Part shown: in pieces, positions 11,309-23,666 of the stretch | Layout: each line of letters starts with the position of its first letter | Numbering within the stretch: position 1 is the first letter of the stretch | DNA from: Odiellus spinosus | Taxonomy: Eukaryota; Arthropoda; Arachnida; Opiliones; Phalangiidae | Length of the DNA stretch: 64,000 nucleotides | Assembly (NCBI GenBank): GCA_963920705.1 | Contig: OY987225.1 | Coordinates: 28,581,538-28,645,537, forward strand | Direction of reading: 5' to 3' | Position numbers and translations under genes: made by a program | The notes under the pieces: generated by a model | Seen by the model: only the letters and a program-made list of their open reading frames with translations | Told to the model about the DNA's origin: nothing | Database searches by the model: none

Positions 11309-13623
11309 GGATAAACACGTTCGTGTTTATCCCTTTATCTAAACTCGAATTTCATCAGAAACTGAAATCGTCGTCGTCGTCGTCGTTTCCCTCTTCCCAC
11401 CGTCCACTGAATTCGAATTAATACAGACAAAGGTACTTTTGAAAAAATTTGATAAGACTTCGTTCGGGTACAAGAGTATCTCTAGTTAAACACAGATTTC
11501 AATAATGAAATGTTGATTAAGTATACGAAGTAATAGAAAGTAAGGTGCCTGAATGGGTTGCAAAAGGGTGAGATCTAAAGCTTAGCCGAGCTTTACTAAT
11601 TGCTTCAAAATGATAAACAAAAATTTTATTTCTTAAACAGTAGATTGATAAGGAATATCCATCGAATTCGAGTTAATAGAAAGAAAGGTGCCTGGATGGG
11701 TTACAAAAGGGTGAAATCATAAGCTTAGCCGAGCTTTATTAATTGCTTCGAAATGGTAAACAATTTTTTTTTTCTTAAACAGTAGAATGATAATGAATAT
11801 CCATCGAATTCGAGTTAATAGAGAGACAGATGGCTGTATGGGTGACGAAAAGGGTAAAACATATAAGTAGCCGAGCTTTATTAATTGGCTTTAAATTGAT
11901 AAACAAAAATTGATTTTATTAAACAGTTGATAAGCTTTTTTTAATGGCATTTTTTATCGTTAACGGAAAATTGCATTTATTGGGTTCTTTTACTAGGGTA
12001 GCCCTCTTCAGCCGTCTAATTTTGACTATTATGTCATATCATGAGTATCCCATTATATTCACCCTAATTAAAAAGTTGGCATGATTTTCTTATCATTTGA
12101 TTTTTTAACTTTAATAATACATCTCTTCTCGGCCTATATAAACGAGATTTGCAGATTCAGTACCCACAGATGCACCGTACCAATGGGTGGTTTAAGTTAG
12201 CGTTTAAAATTGTGGCGAACCCTCTCGTTTGTGCAATGGTGACGTCTTTGATTGTTTAGGCAATCGTTTCTTACCTATATTTCGGTGATAGGAGACCTAT
12301 TTCTCACGATCTTTTGGGTAGAGTACTCGAATAAAGCGAGGCGATTGAATGTAAATCTCATTACCTAGAAATGTGGCCAATTTAATATTTAGTCACTGTA
12401 AAAACATTTCACAATGAGAGTTCTAGGGATTAAATTTCACTTGAGTTGGACTTCATATCCTGCCAAGTGCTCGATTACACATGAAATTTATAGTTTAACG
12501 TTCTCAATCTCTACTCTATTTTTTTAAAATACTTGAGTTTTGCGACTAGTATGTGCTTTAGATCCAATAGCTTCGTCATTACTACTACGTAATAACGTTG
12601 CTATTAAGTAGTTGGCCAATTATTGAAGTCTGTATCTAAAGCACGTCTAACTTAAGTATAATAAAAAATAAAGATTTAGAATGTTAAATAGGATGTACGA
12701 AACGGAAATTGATGTCGGCGAGTTAAATAAACGGCCACATACTTCTGGTCTCCTGAATTATGTTCTCTTGCTTTAAAGAATTGTTTCGCTTTCCATGCTC
12801 ATATTTTGTCGATGCGATTCAATATTATAAATTTAATCTCTAGCTCGGTCTAGCCCGTCCCTCTTGTAATATTTTAGGTAAGGCTAGGTTAGTTAATCCC
12901 TCGACCTCCCCCGTCCATCTGGTAATCTTTAAGGTGAGGTTTGGTTAGTTAATCCCTCTAATTAGCCAATCCCTCCAACTAGTTAATCCTTAGCTCGGGC
13001 TATTTGTATTATTTTAGGTAAGGCTAGGTTAGGTTTATTAATTCCTCGAATTAGCCCATCGTTCCAACTAGTTAATCCCTCGGGTTACCCATTCCATCAA
13101 GTAATCTTTAAGGTTAAATTAGGTTAATTAAACCCTGGAAAAACCCATCCCTCCAACTAGGTAATCCCTATAACTCGGGCTAACCCGTTCCTCTTGTAGT
13201 ATTTTAGGTAAGATTAGTTTAGGTTAGTTAATCAATTGAACTAGCCCATCCCTGTTTTACAACTTAGGTAAGGTTAGGTTAGTTAATCTCTGCCTTTCGA
13301 GATTTGTACCAGGGTCTCAATTACGAATAGATTGAAGCCTCAATTAAACGCTTTAATTTTTATTCAGCATTAGTAAGTATTAAGGTTCAATAAACCTATA
13401 AAGCAAAATAGTGAAATGTGGAAAAGGTGTATATTTTTGGTGAAAAAAGGACAGAAATTATACAAAAAAGAGGTTGCTTCGCACCCTTAAAAAAACTCTT
13501 TATCTAACTCGAATCAAACCCGTGAAGGGACAGAAATTATTTGTTAGAGAAAGAGCAATTTCATATCTTTAAAATTATAGTTAGTAGGTTTAGTCTACTA
13601 CTTCAAAGATTTTATTACTATTA
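11309..13623. repeat. Tandem repeat unit 2 (2,315 bp)
   Basis: A very similar second copy of the unit at 8951-11308, starting with the same palindrome and ending in the same TTACTATTA. Differences are scattered substitutions and small gaps, including a shorter (CGT)n run near 11370. Sub-repeats, TATA/TCAGT segment and AGGTTAG cluster are all retained in order. The last 167 bp also belong to the left arm of the inverted repeat at 13457-13965. Confidence 0.9.
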
Positions 13624-13965
13624 TATATTTTCCAAAAAACGGATAAAGACGACCTAGTTAAACTTCCTCTCCCATTGATGTTAATTTTAAATTATATCAG
13701 TATCACTAATAAAATTAGCTAAAGATGGAGTTCCTTTAATGTATATATATATTTATCATTAGTCCTAGGTCGTCTTTATCCGTTTTTTGGAAAATATATA
13801 ATAGTAATAAAATCTTTGAAGTAGTAGACTAAACCTACTAACTATAATTTTAAAGATATGAAATTGCTCTTTCTCTAACAAATAATTTCTGTCCCTTCAC
13901 GGGTTTGATTCGAGTTAGATAAAGAGTTTTTTTAAGGGTGCGAAGCAACCTCTTTTTTGTATAAT
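13457..13965. repeat. Perfect 201-bp inverted repeat with 107-bp loop
   Basis: Left arm 13457-13657 and right arm 13765-13965 are reverse complements with no mismatch found by eye. The left arm consists of the last 167 bp of tandem unit 2 plus 34 bp beyond it. The loop (13658-13764) is unique AT-rich sequence. Such a structure may mark a fold-back element, a template-switch event or an assembly artefact. Confidence 0.88.
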
Positions 13966-14994
13966 AAAAATAATTTGTGGAAGTGAAAACGAAATTATCG
14001 TAGGATTTACTCATAAAATTATTCACTTTTACAGCTCATTCTGGTTGATTTTATGCTAAGCCTAATTTGGGACTAATTCTGTTCGGAAATAAAGAAAATT
14101 AAAGGCGCGTGAACCTAAAGTGTGCGAGAAGCTTTAATTGGATTGATATTTCTAACATTTATTTCGAGGTTTGTGTCAAATGACCTGATCTAACTATATT
14201 AAGAATTAACCATTTGGAAAATGGGTTTCCTGGTCCCTTAAAGGCGAGTATGCACTAATTGACCATCTTGTTTGGTTTAATTTTTTTTAAAAATCATTAT
14301 TAAGCTTAAAGGAAGATTAAGTAAAAATGAAAAATTCTATGCAAACGCGCGACGTTCTGTTTCCTAACGTATTTCGCGCCAATTTTAGTTGTGTATGAAA
14401 CATCAACCTGAACCTTGGGTAAGAGCTTTATACTCCCTTTAAATCAAGGCGTTTGCTAGATAATTTTTAAATCCCTTTCACTTGTGAAGTTAAGAGCCTT
14501 TTCCTTCTATTCAAGGATAGTTAAATGACTACGCTGTTATAAATAGATAAAAATTGTCTTTGTTAAGCCTCGCGAGTAGCGAAGGGTATTATGTGGATTG
14601 AATTTTCCCGCGGTTAAAGTTTCATTTTTTACACGCTAGGAGAAGCGGACGTAATGATTGTTCAATGTTTTCAAAAGGTAAAATTTGCATATTAAGTAGA
14701 CCATATAACGTAATTCAGCCAATGACTAGCGGTTTCCGCGGTCATTCGCGAAGTGGCTGTTGTAGAGAGAGTTCTTTCGCGACGCGCGTGTCGACCTTAA
14801 AACCATTCTTTTTAGGCGGTTTCTGTATAACGCTTGTCACTTTATTATTGATTTTCAAGTGTGTTTTATACGTAAGGATAATAATTAAGTTTTCGCAGGT
14901 ATGAAGTTAAACCCGGATTTTTAAATAATTTGTTCTTGAGCCCGCCAAAAAAAAAGACACTGTTCAGGGTTCACCACTGGCTTCGAAACACAAA
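13966..14994. other. AGFG1 upstream region with probable promoter and 5' UTR
   Basis: AT-rich spacer that becomes clearly richer in GC and CpG at about 14600-14800, as expected near a transcription start. An open frame at 14665-14904 ends before the AGFG1 start and resembles no family I know. The exact start site cannot be placed. Confidence 0.45.
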
Positions 14995-17900
14995 ATGGCT
15001 GCAAGGAAAAGAACGCAAGAAGAAAAGAATTTAAGAACTCTGCGTGAACTTGCGGCTTTACCGGCAAATAAGCAATGCTTCGATTGTCATCAAAGAGGTC
15101 CTACATACGTTAACATGACTGTCGGATCTTTCATTTGCACGTCATGTAGCGGAATGCTGTAAGTAAAATCAAAATATGATCAGAAAGCTAAGCCTCGGCT
15201 TTAATTTTCGCTATCAGGCCTTGGTCTTGTTTCGATCGTGTTATTAGAGTTTGAAGTCGGCAAGCCACGGAAGCTTGAAGGCTACGTATAATTGGCCTTT
15301 TAAATTTGTAGGCCAAGCTTAAAAAAAATCAAAACTCTCAGAATAATAATTTGGCTTCAACGCCTTTTAATTCTTTAATGAGACGTTTTTTAAATCAGTC
15401 TAGGAGCTGGCAGCAGGGTGATTAACCTTTCAAAGAGGGTAGAATCTAGGTTAATGTCACATTTATATGCTAATTTATCGCGCTGCTAGGATCTAACCTT
15501 ATTAGGATCATTAAATTATAAAGTACTCCTTAAATTAAAATTTTTCCAGACGGGGTTTGAACCCGCCTCACAGAGTTAAATCTATAACAATGACTGTATT
15601 CACGCCGGAGGAGATAGAATTTATAAGAAATAAAGGAAATGAAGTAGGAATTGTTATACAATTTCAGTTAATTATTTACCTAATTAAGTCTAATTAATTT
15701 GGATTTAAAATTGTAGTATTGCCGATACGTGTGGTTGGGCACTTACGATACTAGGTCAATGCTATTAGAGCCCGAACCCAGGGATGAACAAAAAGTGAAG
15801 GACTTTATGATTCAAAAATATGAGCGTAAGAGGTGGTACGTCGACCCTGAGAAAGCCGTACGAAACATGCAAGATCATAACCTGGTCGAAGATCATTCTC
15901 ACTATTCGGGTCTTCAATCGGCCGCCGGCAGTAGCGGCCCGTCCAGTCAGAGCTCCACTCCTCTTAGCGAGCATATGCCAGAAACTAAACCTCTTTCAAA
16001 TCTTCTGGGAAGAAACGCACCTCCTCTAGTCGTCCAGAATCCGCCTGCGCAGTTGGTAAGATATATTTTCGTATTAAAGAGAAAATAAAGTGTAAGAAAA
16101 TATGTTTATCCACCCCTTTATCACTAGAATGTACATTGTTAAAAATGTCTTAAAACTTTTACAAAAACCAGGGAAAGTCTTAATTTTACATAAATTAGGG
16201 AATTGTACTTATATCAGGATAATTTTTTAAATTGGTATGATCTTAATCAGCCAAAACAATAGTTTTTATTGGGGTTTTTGCAAAACTTTTGGTGCTCCTG
16301 GATATTTTACTGGTAAAAACCTGGAAAAATAATGTCACGTGTCTGATCTAAAAGATAGTTTATCTTTACGTATGTCATTTTACTGTGAGCAGTTGGCTTG
16401 TTATTAATTCTAACAAAAGCAGTTTCATTTTTACGAGGCTTTCGTTTATTAATCATGCACCATCCAAAATATCAAACAATTCTTCAGGCTCAAATCTCCC
16501 TTTATTTTTTCTTAATTTCTTCCGTTTCTTGTCACTTCTATTTATAATTAATAAAATCCCTCCACCGCATTTCTTTTATTCAAAAGTTCTGGTAGACGTA
16601 TTGAATTACCGTTAATTATTTTTACGTATAGAGTTACTTCAAGATGGAAATAAATCTTGAAAATATTTTTAATATCTAGTTACCATAGTTCCACCCTTTT
16701 TATCTTGAGAAAGACTAGAATAAACTTTTTCTACCGCCGCTTTTCACTTTAATTGTCTAACGTTAATTTTTTTTTTCTAATTTTAATTAGGTTTCTTCAA
16801 ATAGTTGGGTTAATCCAAACCACAGTTCTAAACCAACCATGGCTCAAGAAAAATCAGTAGACGCTCTATTTGGTTCATCGGATTTTTTTAGTTCTCCGAC
16901 TGTTAATCAAACCTCAAATGGTGCGGGTATTATGGGCTCTTCTCAAGCTTTGCAGCAAACAGCCAATTCAGGTAAGCGTTTTGGTTTTTTTCTTGGTTTT
17001 GTCTCGCGTTTAGTGTTGTTTTTTTATCACGTGGGAAGTACGTGGATCAATATCAATCAGAAAGCTTATTAAAAACGTGAAAAAATCATTGAAAGTTATA
17101 GAATTCTTCCAATATGTTGCGTAAGTCAGGAATTCCCTTTATTGGAAATGCTTGAAACCATAAGTCGAAGCTACTAAGTTATTTTGGGTTTCGTTCAGGG
17201 GTCAGGGAAAACCTGGACTAGTTAGGAAAATTGGTTTAAAGGCTAGGAATTTTATATATTGCTCCTAAAGATTGGGAAAATATAAGGGATTTTATAAATT
17301 GCTCCTAAATTGTGCCAATAGGTTAAGAAATTTCTAAATTGCCCCGAAAGCTCAAAGGGAAAGTGTACAAAAATGCTTAGGGAAAACTAGGAAAATAATT
17401 GTTTTTGTACAAACAGTGTTGGGAAACGCTGATATAACAACTAAGTTTTGCCTTAAAGCTGTGTATATGTATTTAAATACCATTTTAATTTTTAATTCCA
17501 TGATAATATTATATTTCAAGCATTTTTTAGACTTAAACATTTTAGTTCTTTATAAAAATTAGTTTTCGTAATCTTGTACAAACCCTGACCTACTCTACCT
17601 ACGTCCTTCGTGATAAAATCTGAGTGTTTTATGAAATCCCCCAAAAAAATACCTTTGTTTATTTTTGCAATCATTCAGTTTCCTATTCAGTTGCCAATGG
17701 CAATTTTGCCAATTTTGAAAGTGCGTTCAACGATTGTGGTAAGTCGTGATAAGGTTAAATATTTTCTCGCTGTCTCATTCAATCTGACCCTTAAAGCGCG
17801 CTGTTATCTAGAATGATCTATGTCATTATGAGCTCACGCATGCGGTATTCCCAAACGTTTTCATCTAATTGTTTTTATCTCTGTTGAACGCTTTTTAGTT

Positions 17901-20900
17901 TTATCAGATAATTTTATATATTTATATTTTGGTTCAATGATTTCACTATTTCTATGTCATTATAGTTTTTATTTATATTTGTTCCGTTTATGTATCAAAA
18001 AAATTAAGGGGAAATGAGTGGTGTTATACAGAGTGTGCGATTATATCTTTATCGTATCAAGATTTTGTTGAGATAAAATTCAATTTAAAATAATTTAGAT
18101 AAAATTAATTTCGTAAAATGATTTCCGTTGTATTGTTTCAAGGTACCACGTGTTCTAATTAAAAATACTGCGTATTTTATCAACTTCAGAGATAGAGCTT
18201 AGTATATTAATGCTTGTTACTTTTCAAAAGATTTTAAATGCGTGCTTACACTAGGAAACAATATATCTAATTTTTATGCCGGACATTAAAGTTATGGGTT
18301 TCGATCTTAGAAAGTCTTTAACCCTAATTATCATAATTAATTAATTGATCTTTATTGATAACGTAAACCTTTTAGTAAATAATGATTAGGTTTTAACTTA
18401 GTCCAAAGTTTTAGTAAACTTCTTTTTTAGTTAATATTATGAATTTATAATCGCACACTCCATAAAACATCATCCAATTTCACTTTAACAAGCCACTAAG
18501 ATTTCGAAAAGTTTGCGAGGATATTGTAAATCTAGTTGACGTTTAATGAACCCGTAGCTTTTTTGTGCTAATCTTAGATTAATTGTACATAATTAGGCCA
18601 ACGATACTCGGATACCGTGTCTTTGCTACTACCTACTGCTGCTTTCTTATCAAAATATTAGTGTACATGCCGCTATAGTTCCTCTTGTTTTTATGGGCAA
18701 TTTTGAGCTATTGAACTTTTAAAAGGGATAATGAAGACTATAATCCCTTAAAATATACGTAAGAACATTATTAACAACTCGCCAGAGGATTCTAGTTAAT
18801 TTGTAGTTAATTCTAAGAGTTCATGTTTATTAGACGGCAGATTATTTGAGAAACGTCACTGTGACAATGTTGTTTGATCATAATGACATTTTTGAAATGT
18901 TTGGACTGTCTCAGCTTTATTACCTTTAACAGGATTTATACAAACCTGGAAAAATTAGGGTATCATAGGGTTTTGACAGAAAATCATGGGATTTGTAATT
19001 TGTTTTTGAAAAATCAGTAATAATCAGAGCAGATAGGGCCTTTAATGATGTTACTTCATTATACCTTTAAAGATATGAATTTTATACTTCCTCGACAATT
19101 TAACTGAAATACAATAGTGTGCATGTACACTAATATTATCAACTAGTTTAACCTTGTCTGGAATCTTTTTTTTATTTTTTTTGTTGCCTGTAACACCAAA
19201 AAAGAAAATCTCGTATTTACGTTTCTCGGAAGAGAGTGTAGCTTTCTTACTTCCATTTCCTTGCGCTGATTATTAACTTAAATCATAGCGTTAGTTTTTA
19301 AAAAGATTTATATTATTTTCTATTATTTTTATTTTGATCTTTTGGAAACCTTTTCTCTCATAAATTTGCCGTAAGTTACGATGCAAATGTCATTGTTTAA
19401 AATAAAAATCAATCTTTCTATTTTCATTTACTCTCTATTCTCTACACATTCTCTATCGCAAATTTGTTTCACCAAAGGTTTCTTAATTTTGGCACGTTGA
19501 AGGGCAAAGGACGCAAGATTATAATTAAAGGATAATATTTTATTATTATTTTTTAAGCTTTGAAACCTTTGTTCAAGCTAAGGATCTTAAAGCTTAGAAA
19601 CGGCTGGTAAAATTAAGCCCAAAGATTAAAATTATTTTGAATTTTCAATGAAAGTCCTTGCCCTTTGGATGTCGTTGCTTCAGGCCTAGTTCTATATTTG
19701 TTAAGATTTCTTTTCTAAATGTGAAATTCTTCTTTTTTAAACTTGCACTGCCATTTGGGTCTTTGGGCTTCCCTTGCAGAATGCCCCTCAAGCCTCTCCT
19801 TCATGCGGGGATCCTCTCCTCAGGCCTACAGTTTCTCTGCCCCTGCCACTCGATCTTCCCCCAAAACCTCTTCCTCCTTTTCATCCCCACATTTGCGGGT
19901 TGAAGCTTCCACAACCAATCAGCGTAAAGCTTTCACACCCCCTCCTGGTTGGATGTCTTTCGAAGACAATCCAAAAACCTTTTCTAACTGTCAACGAGAT
20001 AATTTGAAAATATCTAATGATTCTGCCAAACCAGCTTCAAACGCACCCGCACTTGCCTTAACTTTGCCTCCTGCGTCTCTTAACTTCTCTCAGACGTCAC
20101 TCGTTTCTCCTTCAGGCTGTTCTGTCTCTCGATATTCTGTCAATCAGTCTAACTCTTTACAAAGTCATTCGACAACTCCTTTGTCTAATACCTCGGCTTG
20201 CGCTACGCCGCTTATATCGAATCTTAATTCCTCAGTTTCGAGTCCTTCTAACCCAACCAATCCTTTTTCGTTTTCCTTCGACAATAATTACCCCTCAAAT
20301 GTATCCCCCGATAATGCGCTTTCGTCATCGGTCTCTAATCAAAGCAGCAGTAGTGGTATGGAAGCCGCCCCATTCCGACCCTCGACCCTTCTGGTCCAAT
20401 CTCCTTCAGTCGCCACCGCCTCTTCCTTGGCTACCATTACCTTAACGACCCCCTCAAACCCCTTTTCTTATTCGATCGACCAAAATATCGATACTTCCAA
20501 CTACTACAACCGAGCAAACTTTCCGGATGTTGGATCGACGACTCCCTCACAACCGAGGCCATTTTTTCCAGCCACACCAACGTCAAAGAGTTTCGGGATG
20601 TTTTCTCCAGTCTCTTCGGGTAGCGCTTCTTCGACTTTCTCCGGTAACGCTTTCGAAACTACGACTTCACCCCCTCCCGTGGCTTCACCCCCTCAACAAC
20701 CAATACAAACCGTTCAACCACCTCCGGCTGACCGTTACGCCGCCTTGGCGGATTTGGACAGTTTATTTCATCAAGAGCCATCTAAGCCAGCTACCCCTCC
20801 CGCTCCAGTCTCCTCCTGGGTTGGAACAACCAGCACAACCGTCACTATGAGTAACAACAACAACAATAGTTCCTCCTTATTTGGAAATCAACAGCCAAAT

Positions 20901-22304
20901 TCCATTTTTGCCCCTGGTAAGAGCTAGCCAACTATATTGTACTTATAGTTTAGGGTTTGTACAGAAGAATTTAAACATTTTGAGTATAAGTCTTACTGCA
21001 AAAAACTAAAATAACTTAAATCTGACTCTGAAAACTTTGTACAAACCCTACCACACTAATTTTAAGCACTTAAAAGTCAAATTGTAACTTAATTTTAGTA
21101 GCATCTGCGAATCCATTTACAACGACCACGTCTACTTGGAGTTCTTCGAATAACTCTGCGAACCCGAACCAAGGGGTTTTTCCAAATCCATTCCAAACAG
21201 CTCCAGTTGCGAATCCCACTCAATCAGTAGGATTTGGTCAGTTTGGTTTGAGCAACCAGCCAACAGTGAATGGCCCCATTGTCGACAATTACACCAATTT
21301 TAGTCATCAAATTCCTCCCGTAAACATGCAACCAGTTTACTTTAACAATGCCCAGGGTCTGGGTGGCTCACCCAATGGAATCGCTAACTCTCACCAGCAG
21401 CAGAATGGAGGAATTGGCTACCAATGGGGCGTCACGCCTACCAACCAAATCACCTCTAATAACGGTTGGGGGATGGTTGGTCCTACGCCTGGACAAATTG
21501 GAGGTTTTCAGAATCCAAAGATTTTAGCCAATACTGGTCTCGGCCCACAATCGGTTCAAATGCCTGCCAATCCATTTATGGTAAGATAATAAATTTTCTT
21601 CAAATGGGGTAGTCAAGTATTTGACTCTTATTCTAAATCCGATACTTGGTCTTCGTGAAGTAAGGGGTTAATCACTTTCATAAAATCTTTACACTGACTC
21701 AGGACCGTAGCTAGAGAAAATGCCACCTCTGGTGAACAAATGTTTGTGGTGCTCCCTAATATAACCAGACCAATTTTGGCACCCACCTCTTCATGATCAT
21801 CCCCTATCGTGCCTGGGTGGTCGCCCCTGCTTAGCTACTGTCCTGCACTGACTACGTGATTAGGTTACTAACTACAGCTTTTGATGTAGTCAGTTCTGTA
21901 ATCACTTAAGTACAGTCACACCTACATGCTTGTACACCCCTAGTTGTCCGGGGCTCTTTTTTGTAAAGGAATATTCGCAAGCACGCTAGAATAGTACTGA
22001 AACTGAGTATGGAAACCACCAGAAAATGAAACCATTTTTGACCTTACCGCACTAGAGAATGAGCTCTTAATCTTTAGAAGAAAAAAAGTGCGATAGTCAT
22101 CTTTTCACAAGGTTGTGTTTTATAAATCAGTTTGTAAAACCTTAATGGCTCGTTACATCTTCAGTTTATTCAATTTCTTGTACACTTGCGAACTTAAAAT
22201 GATCCACAAAAACTTAATTATAATTATTTTAAATTCTAATTATTTAAAAGAGCAATGCCGTATCCAATGCTCCGAGATCAAATCCGGGCAACCCTTTTCT
22301 ATGA
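14995..22304 (+). CDS. AGFG1: AGFG1/drongo, ArfGAP protein with NPF and FG motifs, complete 8-exon gene
   Basis: Coding exons: 14995-15158, 15550-15643, 15717-16055, 16791-16971, 17691-17738, 19780-20916, 21099-21580, 22251-22304; 2,499 nt, 832 residues, longer than human AGFG1 (about 560). The first 130 residues are an ArfGAP domain with the zinc motif C28-x2-C31-x16-C48-x2-C51, the arginine-finger region LRGLNPPHRVKS and the family blocks RGPTYVNMTVGSF and KRWYVDPEKA. The remainder is disordered and Ser/Pro/Asn-rich. It carries NANFANFESAF-like repeats encoded by the 48-nt exon 5 (GNFANFESAFND), a DRYAALADLDSLF block matching the vertebrate protein, and about six NPF motifs for EH-domain partners such as Eps15. 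In the family the protein links Arf GTPase control to endocytic cargo sorting and was described as the HIV Rev-binding protein in humans. Exon 7 could also read through its donor to a stop at 21587 (ending NPFMVR), but splicing to 22251 restores the family ending NPFL. Confidence 0.93.
17195..17590. repeat. Degenerate caggg/cctgg family copy in AGFG1 intron 4
   Basis: Contains gtcagggaaaacctgg near 17200, several cctaaa/gggaaa half-repeats, and ends in tgtacaaaccctg. It resembles better-preserved copies in the yorkie intron (33753-34169, 36893-37233). Confidence 0.5.
18031..18460. mobile_element. MITE-like element in AGFG1 intron 5
   Basis: A 15-bp perfect terminal inverted repeat, gagtgtgcgattata at 18031-18045 and its reverse complement at 18446-18460, bounds 430 bp of non-coding AT-rich DNA. 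I see no clear target-site duplication. Confidence 0.6.
20952..21049. mobile_element. 98-bp inverted-repeat element between AGFG1 exons 6 and 7
   Basis: Perfect 12-bp ends, agggtttgtaca and tgtacaaaccct. Similar ends (tgtacaaaccctg) occur at 17574-17588 and in altered form at 34150-34169, next to cagggaa/cctggaaaa sequences, so it is probably a short member of that dispersed family. Confidence 0.6.
21845..21925. repeat. Short dispersed repeat in AGFG1 last intron, shared with 42899-42985
   Basis: The block cagttctgtaatcacttaag followed by tacagtc has a close counterpart at about 42951-42977, with actgactac motifs preceding both. The two copies are too diverged to define ends. Confidence 0.4.
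22251..22304 (+). CDS. AGFG1: Short terminal coding exon of AGFG1
   Basis: This 54-nt exon follows an AG acceptor at 22249-22250 in phase 0 with the donor at 21581 (ATG|GTAAGA). It encodes SNAVSNAPRSNPGNPFL and then TGA, closely resembling the vertebrate C-terminus, which also ends NPFL. The pyrimidine tract before the acceptor is weak, so the retained-intron ending at 21587 may occur as an alternative. Confidence 0.8.
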   Translation, partial: SNAVSNAPRSNPGNPFL

Positions 22305-22610
22305 TCTAAAATCAATTTTATCCGTGGTGGATGGCGTTGAAAGAAGACACGCGAAACCATTATAAAATTCCGAATCTAGCCCCCTTCTCTTTCGACAAAA
22401 ATATTAAAAAAAAATATATAATATAAAGAAAAAAATGGACTCCTTTTCAAAACTGGGTGAAACTTAAGAGCGTAAAAAGTTGAAAATCATATATATACCA
22501 TCATTCTGGTTATTTCTCGATCCTCTCTGAGAACTTTTACGATATAGAGTACAATATTAAAACCAGATATTACATATATTTACGACTAATATTCAATCCT
22601 TTAAAAAAAA

Positions 22611-22616
22611 AATAAA
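22611..22616 (+). promoter_or_regulatory. Candidate AGFG1 poly(A) signal
   Basis: AATAAA about 307 nt after the AGFG1 stop at 22302-22304. Other A/T-rich variants follow, so the true site is uncertain. Confidence 0.35.
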
Positions 22617-23524
22617 AACCCCATTTTTTCTTCTAACGAAAAACGTTACGCAATGTACTGATATATATATATTTGGCTTGGAAAGCTAATATTTATGTTT
22701 TTTGAGCTATTAGAAAGAAATATCAAAATCTTTTTAATCAATATCGTTGATTAAAAAATATATAATAAATATTGTACAGGCTTTAGCTATTTTTAATTAA
22801 GGAGAAACTTAGTTTCTCCCCAGTTTCTGTTCAGCTAGCCCTTTATGATATGATTTTATTCAATATTCGGGACTAGAGAATCGTTAACGGTACTCTTTAG
22901 TATTAATTATTCTTGAATCTATAAAAACTCGGTAAAATATAAAGTTACGATTCAAAATAATAACAGTATAGGAATATTTTCAGGTATGGTGCATTGTCAT
23001 TAGCATTTACTTTAGTTTTAAATTAGTAAAAATAAAGAACTAAGACCGTCGCCGCTTTGTTTTTTCTTTTTAGCGCTTTGCGAAAGATTTATAGCGTCAG
23101 GACAGCGATTTATCAAAAAACTAACGTACAAAATTTACAATAACTTTGTCCCCATAAAAAAAAAATAATATATAAGGCTTTTTGTCAGGTTTAAAAATTT
23201 AAAAAAATAAACTGAAAATATTTTACATAAAATAGAAATATTTTTTAAATATTTCCATTTCATATCACGAGAATAGATGGTTAAATTCTTATTATATATG
23301 TATTGTATATTGAGGGGTCTAATGATTATGCACCAGCGTTTAGTTCATCGCTAGTTCGCTACTTTCTCCAGTAACCTCGTGTATTCAATCTCGATTCAAT
23401 CTTTCTGTTTGTTGATAATTTTTTTGAAAAGCTTTAAACCTTAGAAAAAAATTAAAAAAATTGTTTTATCGCACCCTTAAAGTTTGTTAGCAAAATTTTT
23501 TATTATATAGAGTTTGATTTATTA

Positions 23525-23666
23525 CAGTAAAATCTTTTTATAACAAAATTGTCTGGGGGAGAACCATTTACTTTTCATTATGGCTACTAGGCCTTGGCTT
23601 TGCAGACGATATGGCGGGAAATTCAAAAAAAACTATAACGCATTTTGTTATAACAATAGTTTACTG
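23525..23666. mobile_element. Tigger/pogo-like MITE with TA target duplication
   Basis: 142 bp beginning CAGTAAAATC and ending TTTACTG, with imperfect inverted ends of about 24 bp containing TATAACAAAAT. Flanked by TA on both sides (23523-23524 and 23667-23668). The CAGTAAAA-TATAAC terminus and TA duplication are typical of pogo/Tigger elements of the Tc1/mariner superfamily. There is no transposase. Confidence 0.75.

Noticed and set aside
8951-13623. LTR retrotransposon with two long terminal repeats
   Set aside because: The copies are directly adjacent with no internal region, do not begin TG or end CA, and there is no gag or pol coding sequence nearby.
14665-14904. 79-codon open frame upstream of AGFG1
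   Set aside because: It ends before the ArfGAP start, has no acceptable splice link seen and no family match. It is probably promoter or 5' UTR sequence.
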